A stretch of 64,000 bases of DNA, from positions 12,501-76,500 of the forward strand of contig CACBYP010000004.1 of NCBI GenBank assembly GCA_902543485.1, read 5' to 3'. How positions within the stretch are numbered: position 1 is the stretch's first letter; each line of letters opens with the position of its first letter. Shown here piece by piece: positions 1 through 9,553 of this stretch. This DNA is from an uncultured Pelagibacteraceae bacterium (lineage in GTDB: Bacteria > Pseudomonadota > Alphaproteobacteria > Pelagibacterales > Pelagibacteraceae). The translations under genes were made by a program, and so were the position numbers. The notes under the pieces were generated by a model. The model saw nothing but the letters and a program-made list of their open reading frames with translations. It made no database searches and was not told where the DNA came from.

Positions 1-738
1 TATCTAATCCTCTTCGCTACCCATGCTTTCGTTCCTCAGCGTCAGTAATGATCCAGAAAGCTGCCTTCGCAATTGGTATTCTTTCTAATATCTACGAATT
101 TCACCTCTACACTAGAAATTCTGCTTTCCTCTATCATACTCTAGCTAAAAAGTTTTGATGGCAGTTCCAGAGTTAAGCTCTGGGATTTCACCACCAACTT
201 TTTTAACCACCTACGAACTCTTTAAGCCCAGTAATTCCGAACTACGCTAGGTCCCTTCGTATTACCGCGGCTGCTGGCACGAAGTTAGCCGGACCTTCTT
301 ATTCGGGTACAGTCATTTTCTTCCCCGACGAAAGAGCTTTACAACCCAAAGGCCTTCTTCACTCACGCGGCATCGCTGCATCAGAGTTTCCTCCATTGTG
401 CAATATTCCCTACTGCTGCCTCCCGTAGGAGTTTGGGCCGTGTCTCAGTCCCAATGTGGCTGATCATCCTCTCAGATCAGCTATTGATCAAAGTCTTGGT
501 AAGCCATTACCCCACCAACAAACTAATCAAGTGCAGGCTCATCCTTCGGCGCATAAAGCTTTCTCTGTAAAGACTTATGAGGTATTAGCACAAGTTTCCT
601 CGTGTTATTCCTCACCAAAGGGAAGATACCTACATGTTACTCACCCGTCTGCCACTAAGTATTGCTACTTCGTTCGACTTGCATGTATAAGGCGTGCCGC
701 CAGCGTACGTTCTGAGCCATGATCAAACTCTCAAGTTT
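1..738 (-). rRNA. rrs: 16S ribosomal RNA, 5' part (gene runs off the left edge)
   Basis: The minus strand reads AGAGTTTGATCATGGCTCAG at about 731-712, the universal 16S 5' primer site, placing the mature 5' end near 738. Further in are the complements of the CTGCTGCCTCCCGTAGGAGT site (about 412-431) and of the ATTACCGCGGCTGCTGGCAC site (about 261-280). The last bases at the left edge correspond roughly to E. coli position 785. The rest of the rRNA operon lies outside. An 88-codon open frame at 456-722 is chance within the RNA gene. Confidence 0.98.
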
Positions 739-760
739 AATAACGGCGCACACTAGCTTC

Positions 761-840
761 TACATAAATACTAAGAATAATATTTATGTATGTTTGAAGT
801 GTGTACGACAAATTTTGGTAACCTTAACCGTCCACACTTC
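761..840 (-). repeat. two inverted repeats in the 16S leader
   Basis: GAAGTGTG (796-803) and CACACTTC (833-840) form a perfect 8-bp stem that can extend by ACG/CGT after one mismatch. TACATAAATA (761-770) and TATTTATGTA (781-790) form a perfect 10-bp stem with a 10-base loop, ending about 20 bases before the mature 16S. They probably fold in the pre-rRNA and could take part in 16S maturation. Confidence 0.55.
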
Positions 841-859
841 TCTTCTTAAAATATAAACT

Positions 860-890
860 TGTTAAATAGCTAATTGGGATGTGCCCCAAT
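860..890 (-). promoter_or_regulatory. rRNA leader antitermination signals (boxB-like hairpin and boxA)
   Basis: Reading down the minus strand, a perfect 6-bp hairpin (ATTGGG with CCCAAT, 890-873) is followed at once by GCTATTTAACA (870-860), close to the E. coli rrn boxA core GCTCTTTAACA. The hairpin-boxA order between promoter and 16S is the usual layout of rRNA leaders, where NusB and S10 load on boxA to stop premature termination. Function is inferred. Confidence 0.6.
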
Positions 891-920
891 AAATAACATT
901 TTTAAATGTTGAGTGGATCG

Positions 921-948
921 CTTATAAATAATAATATTAATAAATCAA
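921..948 (-). promoter_or_regulatory. probable rRNA operon promoter
   Basis: On the minus strand there is a -35-like TTGATT (948-943), a 16-base spacer and a -10-like TATAAG (926-921), followed by a G/C-richer stretch (GCGATCC), as expected of a stringently controlled rRNA promoter. It lies about 180 bases upstream of the 16S 5' end, with antitermination signals between. It is a pattern match only, in very A+T-rich DNA. Confidence 0.5.
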
Positions 949-1009
949 GGTATTAGATTAATTAAAAATGATGTAAAATGCCTTAAAATTCAACGTTTTT
1001 TGATAGGAT

Positions 1010-2308
1010 ATGAAAATATATAAAATCAAGGAATACAAGGAATACTCAATTTTTTTATGGTTAGCTATCATTGCTATAATTGGCTTGGTAGTAACAACAA
1101 TTTATTCAAATAGCAAAAATCAGCAGTCAGATTTAATTAAATCAAGCATAGGAAATACATATTTAAAAAAAACTATAGAGGAGTTAACAAAGAACCTTGA
1201 ACCAAGATATACTAGTTTGACTTATATTTCCCAAGCAGGGGATACATACGAAAGTATTGTTAATAAATTAGACGTTGGAAAAAAAGAAAAAAAGTTATTG
1301 TTGGATACGATTTTAAATGAAAATACCCTTAAAATATTAAGAGTAAATCAAAAATTTAAATTTAAATTTGATAACTTATCAAATTATAAAATTATAGAAT
1401 TTAAAATTGAAACAGATAAGAAAAATGAAATTCTATTTGAAAAATTAGTAGCGAACAATAGTTTTGTATCAAAAAAAATTAAGAAAAATTTTAAAAAAAA
1501 TATAGTGTATAAGGAAACAATTATCACTAATAGCCTGTATAATAGTGCAGTTAGCTTGGGAATAAAACCAAATATTATAATTGAGTTTGCAAGATTATAT
1601 GGTTTTCAAGTAGATTTTCAAAGAGATGTTTGGAAAGACGACAGTTTCCAAATAATTTATGAAGAATTCGTTAATGAAAATGACAAAGTAGTTGATACAG
1701 GTGACATTATATTCGCAAATTTAAATCTTCAAAATACTGATTTACAACTTTACAAATATGAATATGAAAAAAATAAAGTAGATTATTTTGATGAAACAGG
1801 AAAAAGTATAAAAAAAACATTAATGAAAACTCCAATAAACGGTGCTAGATTATCTTCATCTTATGGTAAAAGAAAACATCCAATTTTAGGATATACGAAA
1901 ATGCACACAGGCACAGATTTTGCTGCACCAAAAGGTACTCCAATTATGGCATCAGGCGATGGGAAGGTAACTAAAGCAGGCTGGTGTGGAGGAGGAGGTA
2001 ACTGTGTAAAAATAAAACATAATAGCACTTATCAGACAGTATATGCCCATATGTCAAAATTTGGAAGAGGTATAAAAAGAGGAGTAAGAGTCAAACAAGG
2101 GCAAATAATTGGATATGTTGGATCAACAGGAATGTCTACAGGTCCACACCTACATTATGAAGTTATTGAGAATGGAAAAAAAGTAAATTCCCAAAAACTT
2201 AAGTTGCCATCAGGAAAAGTTCTTAGAGGAAATGATAGAAAAAAATTTGAAGTATCGAAAATAAAAATCGATGTTTTAAAGTCTAATCTAATAACTAAAT
2301 TAAATTAG
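1010..2308 (+). CDS. membrane-anchored M23 family peptidoglycan endopeptidase
   Basis: A 432-residue protein that likely cuts peptide cross-links of peptidoglycan in the periplasm. One N-terminal membrane segment (about 14-32) is followed by an OapA/LysM-like and linker region (about 60-260) and a C-terminal peptidase M23 (LytM) domain. Metal ligands are visible: His299 and Asp303 (MHTGTD), then HLH at 380-382. The layout resembles MepM-like enzymes. It stands alone between the rRNA leader and an oppositely directed operon, and its stop overlaps the stop of the DUF4167 gene by 4 bases. The domain call is firm; the exact bond cut is not shown. Confidence 0.88.
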   Translation: MKIYKIKEYKEYSIFLWLAIIAIIGLVVTTIYSNSKNQQSDLIKSSIGNTYLKKTIEELTKNLEPRYTSLTYISQAGDTYESIVNKLDVGKKEKKLLLDTILNENTLKILRVNQKFKFKFDNLSNYKIIEFKIETDKKNEILFEKLVANNSFVSKKIKKNFKKNIVYKETIITNSLYNSAVSLGIKPNIIIEFARLYGFQVDFQRDVWKDDSFQIIYEEFVNENDKVVDTGDIIFANLNLQNTDLQLYKYEYEKNKVDYFDETGKSIKKTLMKTPINGARLSSSYGKRKHPILGYTKMHTGTDFAAPKGTPIMASGDGKVTKAGWCGGGGNCVKIKHNSTYQTVYAHMSKFGRGIKRGVRVKQGQIIGYVGSTGMSTGPHLHYEVIENGKKVNSQKLKLPSGKVLRGNDRKKFEVSKIKIDVLKSNLITKLN

Positions 2309-2709
2309 TCTGATTTACTAATAGCTTTTAAATTATTATTTTTATCTTTATCAGTATCAAGATTATCTAAATCTTTTTTAAAATCTTGCTCAATAATATT
2401 ATTTGTTTCATTTTGAGACTTATTTATTTCTTGAATACTTAGAATTCTTGCAAAATGGTCAGCGTGTTGTAAATAGTTTTCGGATAATATTTTATCACCT
2501 GAAGATAATGCTTCTCTTGCTAAGTTATTATATTTATCGATTAATTTTGCTGCATTTTGGTTATTTCTACCAGGATTTCTGTGTCTAAATTCTGAGTTAG
2601 TATTTAGATCATGTTGATTTTTATGTCCATTTAAAGATCTCTTTCTGAAAGATCTATCACCATTTGGTTTGTATCTATTCTTTCTGTTATTATTTCTATA
2701 GTTATTCAT
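2305..2709 (-). CDS. DUF4167 domain protein
   Basis: A 134-residue protein with a basic, Asn/Arg-rich N terminus and a conserved central helix pair (residues about 54-95; AAKLIDKYNNLAREA and LQHADHFARIL). This is the DUF4167 pattern found next to prmC in many alphaproteobacteria. The function is unknown; the basic tail suggests nucleic acid or ribosome contact, which is inference. Its start codon touches the stop of prmC (shared base 2709), so the two are translationally coupled. The acidic, Lys-rich C terminus looks disordered. Confidence 0.82.
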   Translation of the reverse strand: MNNYRNNNRKNRYKPNGDRSFRKRSLNGHKNQHDLNTNSEFRHRNPGRNNQNAAKLIDKYNNLAREALSSGDKILSENYLQHADHFARILSIQEINKSQNETNNIIEQDFKKDLDNLDTDKDKNNNLKAISKSD

Positions 2710-3557
2710 TATGATATATTTGTGGATATAATTACTCTTGGATGTAACTGAATATCATTACAAATTTTATTTACATAAAAACCGTTTTTTTTTAATAAAT
2801 AAGTAATAAATTTAATCTGCTGATGCCCTATTTCAATCACGAGTTTACCATTTTTTTTCAATAATTTCTTGCTTTTCAATATTAATTTTTTTATTTCACT
2901 TAATCCGTCCACGCCTGCTTTTAAAGCTACCAATGGTTCATATAACCTTACATTAGAACCCAATCTTTTTAGATCTACATTATTTATGTAAGGAGGATTA
3001 GAAACTATAAAATCATATTTATAATGATTAAATTTGTCAATATCGATGTTTACGAATTTAATTTTATTTTCTAAGTGATGCATTTTTGCATTAGAAATTG
3101 CAACTTTTAGGGCTTTTTTGCATATATCTATTGCTGTTCCTTTACAATTCGATCTTTCCTTTAAAATAGACAATATAATGCAACCAGAACCAGTTCCAAC
3201 ATCCAAAAAATTTTTTCTAGATTTTGCATTTGTCAATTTTAATGTTTCATTAACAATTATTTCAGTTTCTGGTCTTGGTATTAAAACATCTTTATTTACT
3301 TTAAATTTATATTTCCAAAACTCTTTTTTATTGAAAATGTAGGCTATAGGCTCTTTTTTTATTCTTCTTTCTAATAGCTTTAAAAAATTATTAAAAATAT
3401 TTAATTTGATATCATTTTCTAAATTAATAAGTAAATTTTCTCTAGTAGTATTTAAAACTTTGGCTAACAGTAATTCACTATCTAAATTATAACTGTCAAT
3501 ATTGTTTAGCTTTAGTATCTTGCTTCCATAATTTATTACTTCTAGATTATTCATCAA
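2709..3557 (-). CDS. prmC: peptide chain release factor glutamine methyltransferase
   Basis: PrmC (HemK) N5-methylates the glutamine of the GGQ motif of release factors in the cytoplasm, using S-adenosylmethionine. The 282-residue protein has the helical N-terminal domain, the SAM loop DVGTGSG (119-125) and the NPPY catalytic motif (187-190) that holds the glutamine amide. It overlaps prfA by 4 bases, so the enzyme and its substrate RF1 are coupled in one operon, the usual arrangement. Either of two adjacent Met codons could be the start. Confidence 0.95.
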   Translation of the reverse strand: MMNNLEVINYGSKILKLNNIDSYNLDSELLLAKVLNTTRENLLINLENDIKLNIFNNFLKLLERRIKKEPIAYIFNKKEFWKYKFKVNKDVLIPRPETEIIVNETLKLTNAKSRKNFLDVGTGSGCIILSILKERSNCKGTAIDICKKALKVAISNAKMHHLENKIKFVNIDIDKFNHYKYDFIVSNPPYINNVDLKRLGSNVRLYEPLVALKAGVDGLSEIKKLILKSKKLLKKNGKLVIEIGHQQIKFITYLLKKNGFYVNKICNDIQLHPRVIISTNIS

Positions 3558-4627
3558 TTTACTTTATTTAATTCATCTTCTTGAGCTCTCAAGCTTAAAT
3601 TCTCAAGCATTTCATCAAATATCTCTCCTTCCATAAATTCTTCTAATTTGTGAAGGGTTAAATTAATTCTGTGATCAGTAACTCTGCCCTGTGGAAAATT
3701 GTAAGTTCTAATTCTTTCAGACCTATCACCTGTACCAATTTTACTTTTTCTATCTTTAGACCGTTCTTGATCAATTTTTTGTCTCTCAAAATCATAAATT
3801 CTTGACCTTAATATCTTTAAACCTTTTTCTTTATTACGTATTTGTGATTTTTCATCTTGTTGACTAACTACTATTCCAGTTGGGATATGGGTAATTCTTA
3901 CTGCAGAGTCGGTAGTATTAACACTTTGACCACCTGGACCACTACTTCTAAATACATCAATTCTTAAGTCTTTGTCATCAATTTTTATATCTAAATCTTC
4001 AGCCTCAGGTAAAACAGCTACTGTTGCTGCAGAAGTATGAACTCTCCCTTGAGTTTCGGTATCAGGTACTCTTTGCACTCTATGAACACCGCTCTCATAT
4101 TTTAGGGAAGAGTATATATTTTTACCTTTAATTAATGCAATTATCTCTTTCAAACCACCTGCATCACTTTTTGAAATAGAGATAATTTCAATATTCCAAT
4201 TTTTTTTTTGGCTTACTTTTTCATACATTTTATATAAATCTGAAGCAAATAAACTGGCCTCGAGACCTCCGGTTCCTGCTCTTATTTCAATTATGGCATT
4301 CTTACTGTCTGCAAGATCTTTGGGTAGTAAGAATAATTTTATTTTTTTTTCATTAATTTCATAATTACTTTTAAGTGTCCCAAGCTCGCTACTTGCAAAA
4401 TCTTTCATTTCGTCATCAGAGGTTTTATCATTTATTATATTGTTTAATTCCTGTAAGTCTTTACGATAACTTAAATATTCTTTTGCTTGATTTATTATAT
4501 CATTTAAATCTGAATACTCTTTGGAAATTTCTGCAAATTTTTTTTTTTCAACCTTGCCTGAAGATAGTTCCTTCTCAAGTTCGAGATGTCTATCAACTAA
4601 GTTTTGAACTTTTTCTCTCGGGAGCAT
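3554..4627 (-). CDS. prfA: peptide chain release factor 1
   Basis: RF1 ends translation at UAA and UAG. The 357-residue protein has the usual length, the GGQ motif (232-234, [13 protein letters not shown]) that reaches the peptidyl transferase centre, and the stop-codon-reading PxT tripeptide, here P-D-T at 188-190 in [11 protein letters not shown]. coli has P-A-T. The gene lies between ispG (11 bases away) and prmC (4-base overlap). Confidence 0.97.
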   Translation of the reverse strand: MLPREKVQNLVDRHLELEKELSSGKVEKKKFAEISKEYSDLNDIINQAKEYLSYRKDLQELNNIINDKTSDDEMKDFASSELGTLKSNYEINEKKIKLFLLPKDLADSKNAIIEIRAGTGGLEASLFASDLYKMYEKVSQKKNWNIEIISISKSDAGGLKEIIALIKGKNIYSSLKYESGVHRVQRVPDTETQGRVHTSAATVAVLPEAEDLDIKIDDKDLRIDVFRSSGPGGQSVNTTDSAVRITHIPTGIVVSQQDEKSQIRNKEKGLKILRSRIYDFERQKIDQERSKDRKSKIGTGDRSERIRTYNFPQGRVTDHRINLTLHKLEEFMEGEIFDEMLENLSLRAQEDELNKVN

Positions 4628-4638
4628 ATAATTAACTG

Positions 4639-5733
4639 TTATAATTTTAAGGCTTTTTCTTCTACTAAAGTAACAATTTTATTAATCATATCTTTCGTCA
4701 TTACTTTTTCTGTTTCTAAGCCATTTAAATACAACATGTGATTATCTTTTCCACCACCTGTAATGCCAATTTCTGTTTGTTTGGCCTCTCCAGGTCCATT
4801 AACAACACAACCTATAATCGAGAGAGTTATGGGTTTTTTAATATGTGATAACCTTTTTTCTAATTGTTTTACAGTTTCAATTACTTGAAAGGCTTGTCTA
4901 GCGCAAGAAGGACATGAAATTATTTTTACACCTCTATTTCTTAAATTTAAGGATTTTAAAATTTCGTTTCCAACTTTTACTTCTTCGACAGGATCGTCCG
5001 AAAGAGATACTCTTACCGTGTCTCCAATTCCATTTAACAAAAGGCTTCCAAATCCAATAGAGGTTTTAATGCTGCCTGGTAAATAACTTCCTGCCTCTGT
5101 AATACCCAGATGAAGTGGATAATCTGTTTTTTTTGATAACAACTTATAAGCTGCTATAGATAAAAAAACATCTGATGATTTAACACTAATTTTAAAATTA
5201 TAAAAATCCATATCCTCAATTATTTTTATATTCCTTAAAGCACTATCTACTAAGGCTTCAGGACATGGTTCTCTGTATTTTTCAAGAATATCTTTTTCAA
5301 GTGATCCCGAATTTACTCCAATTCTAATTGAACAATTATTATTTTTTGCTGCTGAGACAACTTCTGCAATTCTTTTATTGTCACCAATATTTCCAGGATT
5401 TATTCGAAGACAACTTGCGCCACTCTCAGCAGCTTCAATTGCTCTCTTATAATGAAAATGTATATCCGCAACTATTGGAACATCCACATTTTTAATTATT
5501 GTTTTTAATGATTCTGTTGACTTGAAATCAGGACACGAGACTCTTACGATATCTGCACCGGCCTCTGTAACTTTATTAATTTGTTCAATTGTAGATTTGT
5601 GGTCAGTCGTCAATGTATTAGTCATTGTCTGAACTGTAATTGGATTATCTCCTCCAACTTTAACTTTTCCGACATTTATTACTCTTGTCTTTTTTCTATT
5701 AATATTTCTAAATGGTCTAATTTCTGATTTCAT
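4639..5733 (-). CDS. ispG: 4-hydroxy-3-methylbut-2-en-1-yl diphosphate synthase
   Basis: IspG (GcpE) carries out the penultimate step of the MEP isoprenoid pathway, turning MEcPP into HMBPP with a [4Fe-4S] cluster. The 364-residue protein is of bacterial short type, with a TIM barrel ([11 protein letters not shown] near the N terminus) and the C-terminal cluster site: [10 protein letters not shown] gives two Cys and CVVNGPGEA gives the third, followed by the Glu ligand. It overlaps lysC by 4 bases and is read in the same operon as prfA-prmC. Confidence 0.96.
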   Translation of the reverse strand: MKSEIRPFRNINRKKTRVINVGKVKVGGDNPITVQTMTNTLTTDHKSTIEQINKVTEAGADIVRVSCPDFKSTESLKTIIKNVDVPIVADIHFHYKRAIEAAESGASCLRINPGNIGDNKRIAEVVSAAKNNNCSIRIGVNSGSLEKDILEKYREPCPEALVDSALRNIKIIEDMDFYNFKISVKSSDVFLSIAAYKLLSKKTDYPLHLGITEAGSYLPGSIKTSIGFGSLLLNGIGDTVRVSLSDDPVEEVKVGNEILKSLNLRNRGVKIISCPSCARQAFQVIETVKQLEKRLSHIKKPITLSIIGCVVNGPGEAKQTEIGITGGGKDNHMLYLNGLETEKVMTKDMINKIVTLVEEKALKL

Positions 5734-6941
5734 TTGTCCAACTTAAATTCTTTATGCAAACATTTAATTGCTTTTGTAACACTTGTCCTTTTTATTAAAA
5801 CTGAAATTTTTATTTCTGACGTCGAAATAACTTGTATATTTATTTTTTTTCTTGCAAGAGCTTGGAACATTCTAAAAGTTACGCCTGGAGTAGTAATCAT
5901 ACCAACACCTATGATTGATACTTTTGATACATTTTTGTCAAAAATCATTTTTTTAAATATAATATTTTTATTTTTATTTATAATTTTCTTGGTTTTAGCT
6001 AAGTCATATGATTTTATTGTAAAAGTAAGGTCAGTTTCTCGACCATCTGAAGATATATTTTGAACAACCATATCTACATTAATTGAATTTTGTGAAAGTG
6101 GTCTAAATATTGATGCTGCAATACCTGGTCTATCTTTAACTCCTAATAATGTGACCTTTGCATCATTATCTGTAGAAGAAATTCCTGTGATAATTTTATT
6201 ATTAATAATATTTTTCCGTTTTGTTATTAATGTACCAGACCTATCTACAAATGATGATTTTACCTCAATATTAATCCTGTTTAATCTTGCATCCTGTATT
6301 GAGTCTGGCTGCATTACTTTTGATCCTAATGAGGCCATTTCTAACATTTCCTCGTAAGATATATTTTTAATTTTTTTTGCAGAATTTAGTTTATTAGGAT
6401 CAGTGGTATATACACCCTCAACATCTGTGTATATAACACATCTATCGGCTTTAAAAAACTTTGCGACCATAATCGCACTAGAATCAGAACCTCCTCTGCC
6501 AATAGTTGTAATATTTAAATTTTTATCAATACCCTGAAATCCAGCAATAATAGGAATTCCTCCAGATTTTAAATATTTTAAAATTTTAGACTTATTTATG
6601 TATTTAATTCTTGAATATTTATGTTTTCCCTCAGTTAAAATTGGTATTTGCCAAGCCATCCAAGATTTTGAATTCAGGCCGTTTGCGACTAGATGACCTG
6701 CTAACAACGAACACGAAATTTGCTCACCTGCTGAAACTAAAGTATCATATTCATTATCAGGAAAATTTTCACTGATTTTTTTTGACATATTTATCAAATT
6801 ATTAGTAGTCCCACTCATTGCAGAAGACAAAACTATTACCCTATATTTTTTTGAGTAAGTTTTAATTATTTTAGATACTTTTTTAATTCTTTGAATTGAC
6901 CCAATTGAAGTGCCGCCAAATTTTAATACAATAATTTTCAT
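5730..6941 (-). CDS. lysC: aspartate kinase
   Basis: Aspartokinase phosphorylates aspartate, the first step toward Lys, Thr, Met and diaminopimelate. The 403-residue protein begins with the KFGGTS nucleotide/aspartate motif (7-12), has GRGGSDSSA and the TDVEGVYT signature, and ends in a tandem ACT regulatory region (from about residue 265), so it is a single-function, feedback-sensitive enzyme. It is the first gene of the lysC-ispG-prfA-prmC-DUF4167 operon. The lysine branch genes dapD and dapE lie far downstream at 54234-56208. Confidence 0.95.
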   Translation of the reverse strand: MKIIVLKFGGTSIGSIQRIKKVSKIIKTYSKKYRVIVLSSAMSGTTNNLINMSKKISENFPDNEYDTLVSAGEQISCSLLAGHLVANGLNSKSWMAWQIPILTEGKHKYSRIKYINKSKILKYLKSGGIPIIAGFQGIDKNLNITTIGRGGSDSSAIMVAKFFKADRCVIYTDVEGVYTTDPNKLNSAKKIKNISYEEMLEMASLGSKVMQPDSIQDARLNRINIEVKSSFVDRSGTLITKRKNIINNKIITGISSTDNDAKVTLLGVKDRPGIAASIFRPLSQNSINVDMVVQNISSDGRETDLTFTIKSYDLAKTKKIINKNKNIIFKKMIFDKNVSKVSIIGVGMITTPGVTFRMFQALARKKINIQVISTSEIKISVLIKRTSVTKAIKCLHKEFKLDK

Positions 6942-6990
6942 TGGTAGTTTTATTTACAAGCTTTATAATATTGATAAAATACATCTTATT

Positions 6991-6996
6991 TATAAT
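6991..6996 (+). promoter_or_regulatory. possible -10 element for ubiG
   Basis: A perfect TATAAT lies 11 bases before the ubiG start in the 66-base divergent gap with lysC. No good -35 sits at 16-18 bases; a TTGATA is only 14 bases upstream. If used, it would give a leader of only a few bases. Confidence 0.35.
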
Positions 6997-7007
6997 GTCA
7001 ATAAAGA

Positions 7008-7736
7008 ATGAGCAATAATACTATAAACAAGGAAGAAGTCGAAAAATTTAACAAAATTGCTGAAGAATGGTGGAATCCTAATGGAAAATTTAAACCACTT
7101 CACAAATTTAATCCAATTAGAATAGAGTATATTAAAAACAATATTATTAAAGATTTTAATATTTCATCAAGTCACAAACCTCTAAATGGAATAAGTATAC
7201 TTGATATTGGATGTGGGGGAGGTTTATTATCTGAGCCTTTAGCAAGACTTGGAGCAGATGTTGTGGGTATCGATGCGTCCAAAAAAAATATAGATATTGC
7301 AAAACATCATTTAAAAAAAAGCAATTTAAAAATTGAATATCATGATAAGTCTCCAGAGAATTTTAATTATGAAGAAAAATTCGATGTAATTCTTAACATG
7401 GAAATAGTTGAACATGTCGAAGATATTCCTAAATTTATAAATGAAAGTTCAAAATTTTTAAAAAACAATGGTTTAATGTTTATTGCTACCTTAAACCAAA
7501 CATTAAAATCTTATTTATTTGCAATTATAGGTGCTGAATATATTTTAAGATGGCTTCCAATCGGAACACATGATTGGAATAAATTTGTAAAACCTAGAAA
7601 TTTAGAAAATATATGCAATAAAAATTCACTTATATTAAAAAGTATAGATGGAGTTAAATTTAATCCACTTTTAAATAAGTGGAAACTTTCAAACGACAAA
7701 TCTGTAAATTATATCACTAAATACAAAAAAGGTTAA
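7008..7736 (+). CDS. ubiG: ubiquinone biosynthesis O-methyltransferase
   Basis: UbiG performs both O-methylations of the ubiquinone ring. The 242-residue class I SAM methyltransferase shows the family start FNKIAEEWWNPNGKFKPLH, motif I LDIGCGGGLLSEPLARLG (about 65-82) and the later EHVEDIP region. It is divergent from lysC and its last 4 bases overlap the stop of the opposite DUF1178 gene. Confidence 0.95.
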   Translation: MSNNTINKEEVEKFNKIAEEWWNPNGKFKPLHKFNPIRIEYIKNNIIKDFNISSSHKPLNGISILDIGCGGGLLSEPLARLGADVVGIDASKKNIDIAKHHLKKSNLKIEYHDKSPENFNYEEKFDVILNMEIVEHVEDIPKFINESSKFLKNNGLMFIATLNQTLKSYLFAIIGAEYILRWLPIGTHDWNKFVKPRNLENICNKNSLILKSIDGVKFNPLLNKWKLSNDKSVNYITKYKKG

Positions 7737-8155
7737 TTTTCCTTATCTTCAATCCACGGGATAGTTGATGTCTCAATACCTTCTTCTTTTAGCTCCTTAA
7801 CATCTTCAATTGATGCTTTTCCGAAAATATTTTTTTTATTCTTATTTTTATTGTAATGAATAGATCTTGCCTCATAAGCAAAATTTTCTCCAACATATTC
7901 AAAATTTTCTTTTACAAATTTTTGGTATTCTTTTAATTTTTTTTTTATATTTTTATTATTTTTATAAACTTTATCTCGTTTAAAATTAGAATTAGCTAAA
8001 TTTGGCTTCATCAAGGATTTTTCAATTTTTTGAGAGTTACATTCCTGGCAATTAAGAAGCTTAAGTTTTTTTAGTTTATCGAATTCTTTAGAGCTAGCAA
8101 ACCAGCTTTCAAATTCGAGACTACAACTTTTACAATTTAGTAGATACTTAATCAT
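7733..8155 (-). CDS. DUF1178 family protein
   Basis: A 140-residue protein with an N-terminal zinc-ribbon-like region: Cys-x2-Cys near residues 8-11 (CKSCSLEFESWF) and Cys-x2-Cys near 36-39 (NCQECNS), and the GIETSTIPWI C terminus typical of DUF1178. Such genes are widespread in alphaproteobacteria near arg and ubi genes; the function is unknown. It is transcribed after argJ on the minus strand, 37 bases downstream. Confidence 0.83.
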   Translation of the reverse strand: MIKYLLNCKSCSLEFESWFASSKEFDKLKKLKLLNCQECNSQKIEKSLMKPNLANSNFKRDKVYKNNKNIKKKLKEYQKFVKENFEYVGENFAYEARSIHYNKNKNKKNIFGKASIEDVKELKEEGIETSTIPWIEDKEN

Positions 8156-8192
8156 GTAGATGATTTAATTATATTTTATAAGATTTCAATAC

Positions 8193-9494
8193 CTAGGATC
8201 TGTAATCAGAATTAATTTCAATATATTCCTTGGATAAATCCATAGTATAAGTTGTAAATTTTTTACTTCCAATAGATAGATCAATGGTTATTTCAATTTT
8301 TTCATTTTTCATATAATCACTTAAAATATTTTCATTATAATGTTTATCTAACTTGCCGTCTTTAAGAATAATATTAGATCCCATTAATATAGATAACTTT
8401 TCGTATTTAACAGTTGCACCACTTTTTCCTATTGCCATCGCAATTCTTCCCCAATTTGGATCTTCACCAAAGATTGCTGTCTTAACTAATGATGAGTTGG
8501 CTATTGAAAAACAAATATTTTTTGCATCTTTCTCAGTTTTGCTATTAATGCATTTGATAGTAACAAATTTTGTTGCTCCCTCTCCATCACTAGCAACTCT
8601 TTTTGCTAAGTTTAGCATTACCTGATGAACACTATCAATGAATTGCTTTAATTTTGGATCTCTAAAACTATTTATCTCTTTATTATTTGCTCTACCTGTT
8701 GAAAATATTGAAACCATATCATTTGTACTAGTATCTCCATCACATGTTATAGCATTAAAAGTAGTCTTAATATTTAAATTAAGTATCTGTTTTAAAATCG
8801 ATGAAGAAATGTTAGCATCAGTAAAAATAAATCCTAAAGTCGTCGCCATATTAGGAAAAATCATACCAGACCCTTTTGCTACACCATATATCTTCACATC
8901 TGATCCACCAATCTTACACTCGGCCATTGATAATTTTGGTTTTGTATCTGTTGTCATAATTCCAAGAGCTGCTTTAATCCAAATTAGTTTATTTTGATTG
9001 TATTTTATTTTATCAACTAAGTTTTTAGTGTTGCTTAAAATTACATTTTCAGGAAATTTTTCTCCTATAGTTCCTGTGCAAGCAAATAATATTTGGTTTG
9101 GTTTAATTTCTTTTGGTTTATCTTCATCTGCAATTTGTTTTAATGTTAATAATTTTGATAAATTTAATGATATTTTTTTAAGTGAATTATAACCATCATT
9201 TCCCGTCATGGCATTTGCATTTCTAGTATTGATTAGAATACCATAAATTTTTTTATCTTTTATTTTTTTATTCCATTTTATATTTTCAGAGACTAAGCTA
9301 GATTGTGTGTATACATTTGCGTAATTCGCACCTTTTCTAAAATAAAATAAAACTAAATCATCTCTTTTTTTATCATAAAGACCGCAGCTTATTGTTGAGA
9401 TAGATACTCCATCAATATGTTCTAGATCTTGAAAATGTCCTATTTTAGAGTCCTTGTATTTCTTATCAAAAAAGTTGTTTATACCAAAATCCAT
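8193..9494 (-). CDS. argJ: bifunctional ornithine acetyltransferase / N-acetylglutamate synthase
   Basis: ArgJ moves the acetyl group from N-acetylornithine to glutamate, closing the acetyl cycle of arginine synthesis. The 433-residue precursor has the self-cleavage site in CDGDTSTND, where the Thr starts the beta chain, and the preceding TTLGFIFTDA segment. With argB, argD and argF in this window it supplies most of the acetyl-cycle route. The gene is divergent from secA. Confidence 0.95.
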   Translation of the reverse strand: MDFGINNFFDKKYKDSKIGHFQDLEHIDGVSISTISCGLYDKKRDDLVLFYFRKGANYANVYTQSSLVSENIKWNKKIKDKKIYGILINTRNANAMTGNDGYNSLKKISLNLSKLLTLKQIADEDKPKEIKPNQILFACTGTIGEKFPENVILSNTKNLVDKIKYNQNKLIWIKAALGIMTTDTKPKLSMAECKIGGSDVKIYGVAKGSGMIFPNMATTLGFIFTDANISSSILKQILNLNIKTTFNAITCDGDTSTNDMVSIFSTGRANNKEINSFRDPKLKQFIDSVHQVMLNLAKRVASDGEGATKFVTIKCINSKTEKDAKNICFSIANSSLVKTAIFGEDPNWGRIAMAIGKSGATVKYEKLSILMGSNIILKDGKLDKHYNENILSDYMKNEKIEITIDLSIGSKKFTTYTMDLSKEYIEINSDYRS

Positions 9495-9553
9495 GCTATT
9501 TAATTTTTTAAATAAATAACTATATAATTTATAATTATTAAAACATCAAAAAT

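Noticed and set aside
456..722. An 88-codon open frame on the plus strand
   Set aside because: It lies entirely inside the 16S rRNA gene on the opposite strand.
8353..9192. Three plus-strand frames of 64 to 119 codons
   Set aside because: They are antisense shadows of argJ with no starts, motifs or composition of their own.
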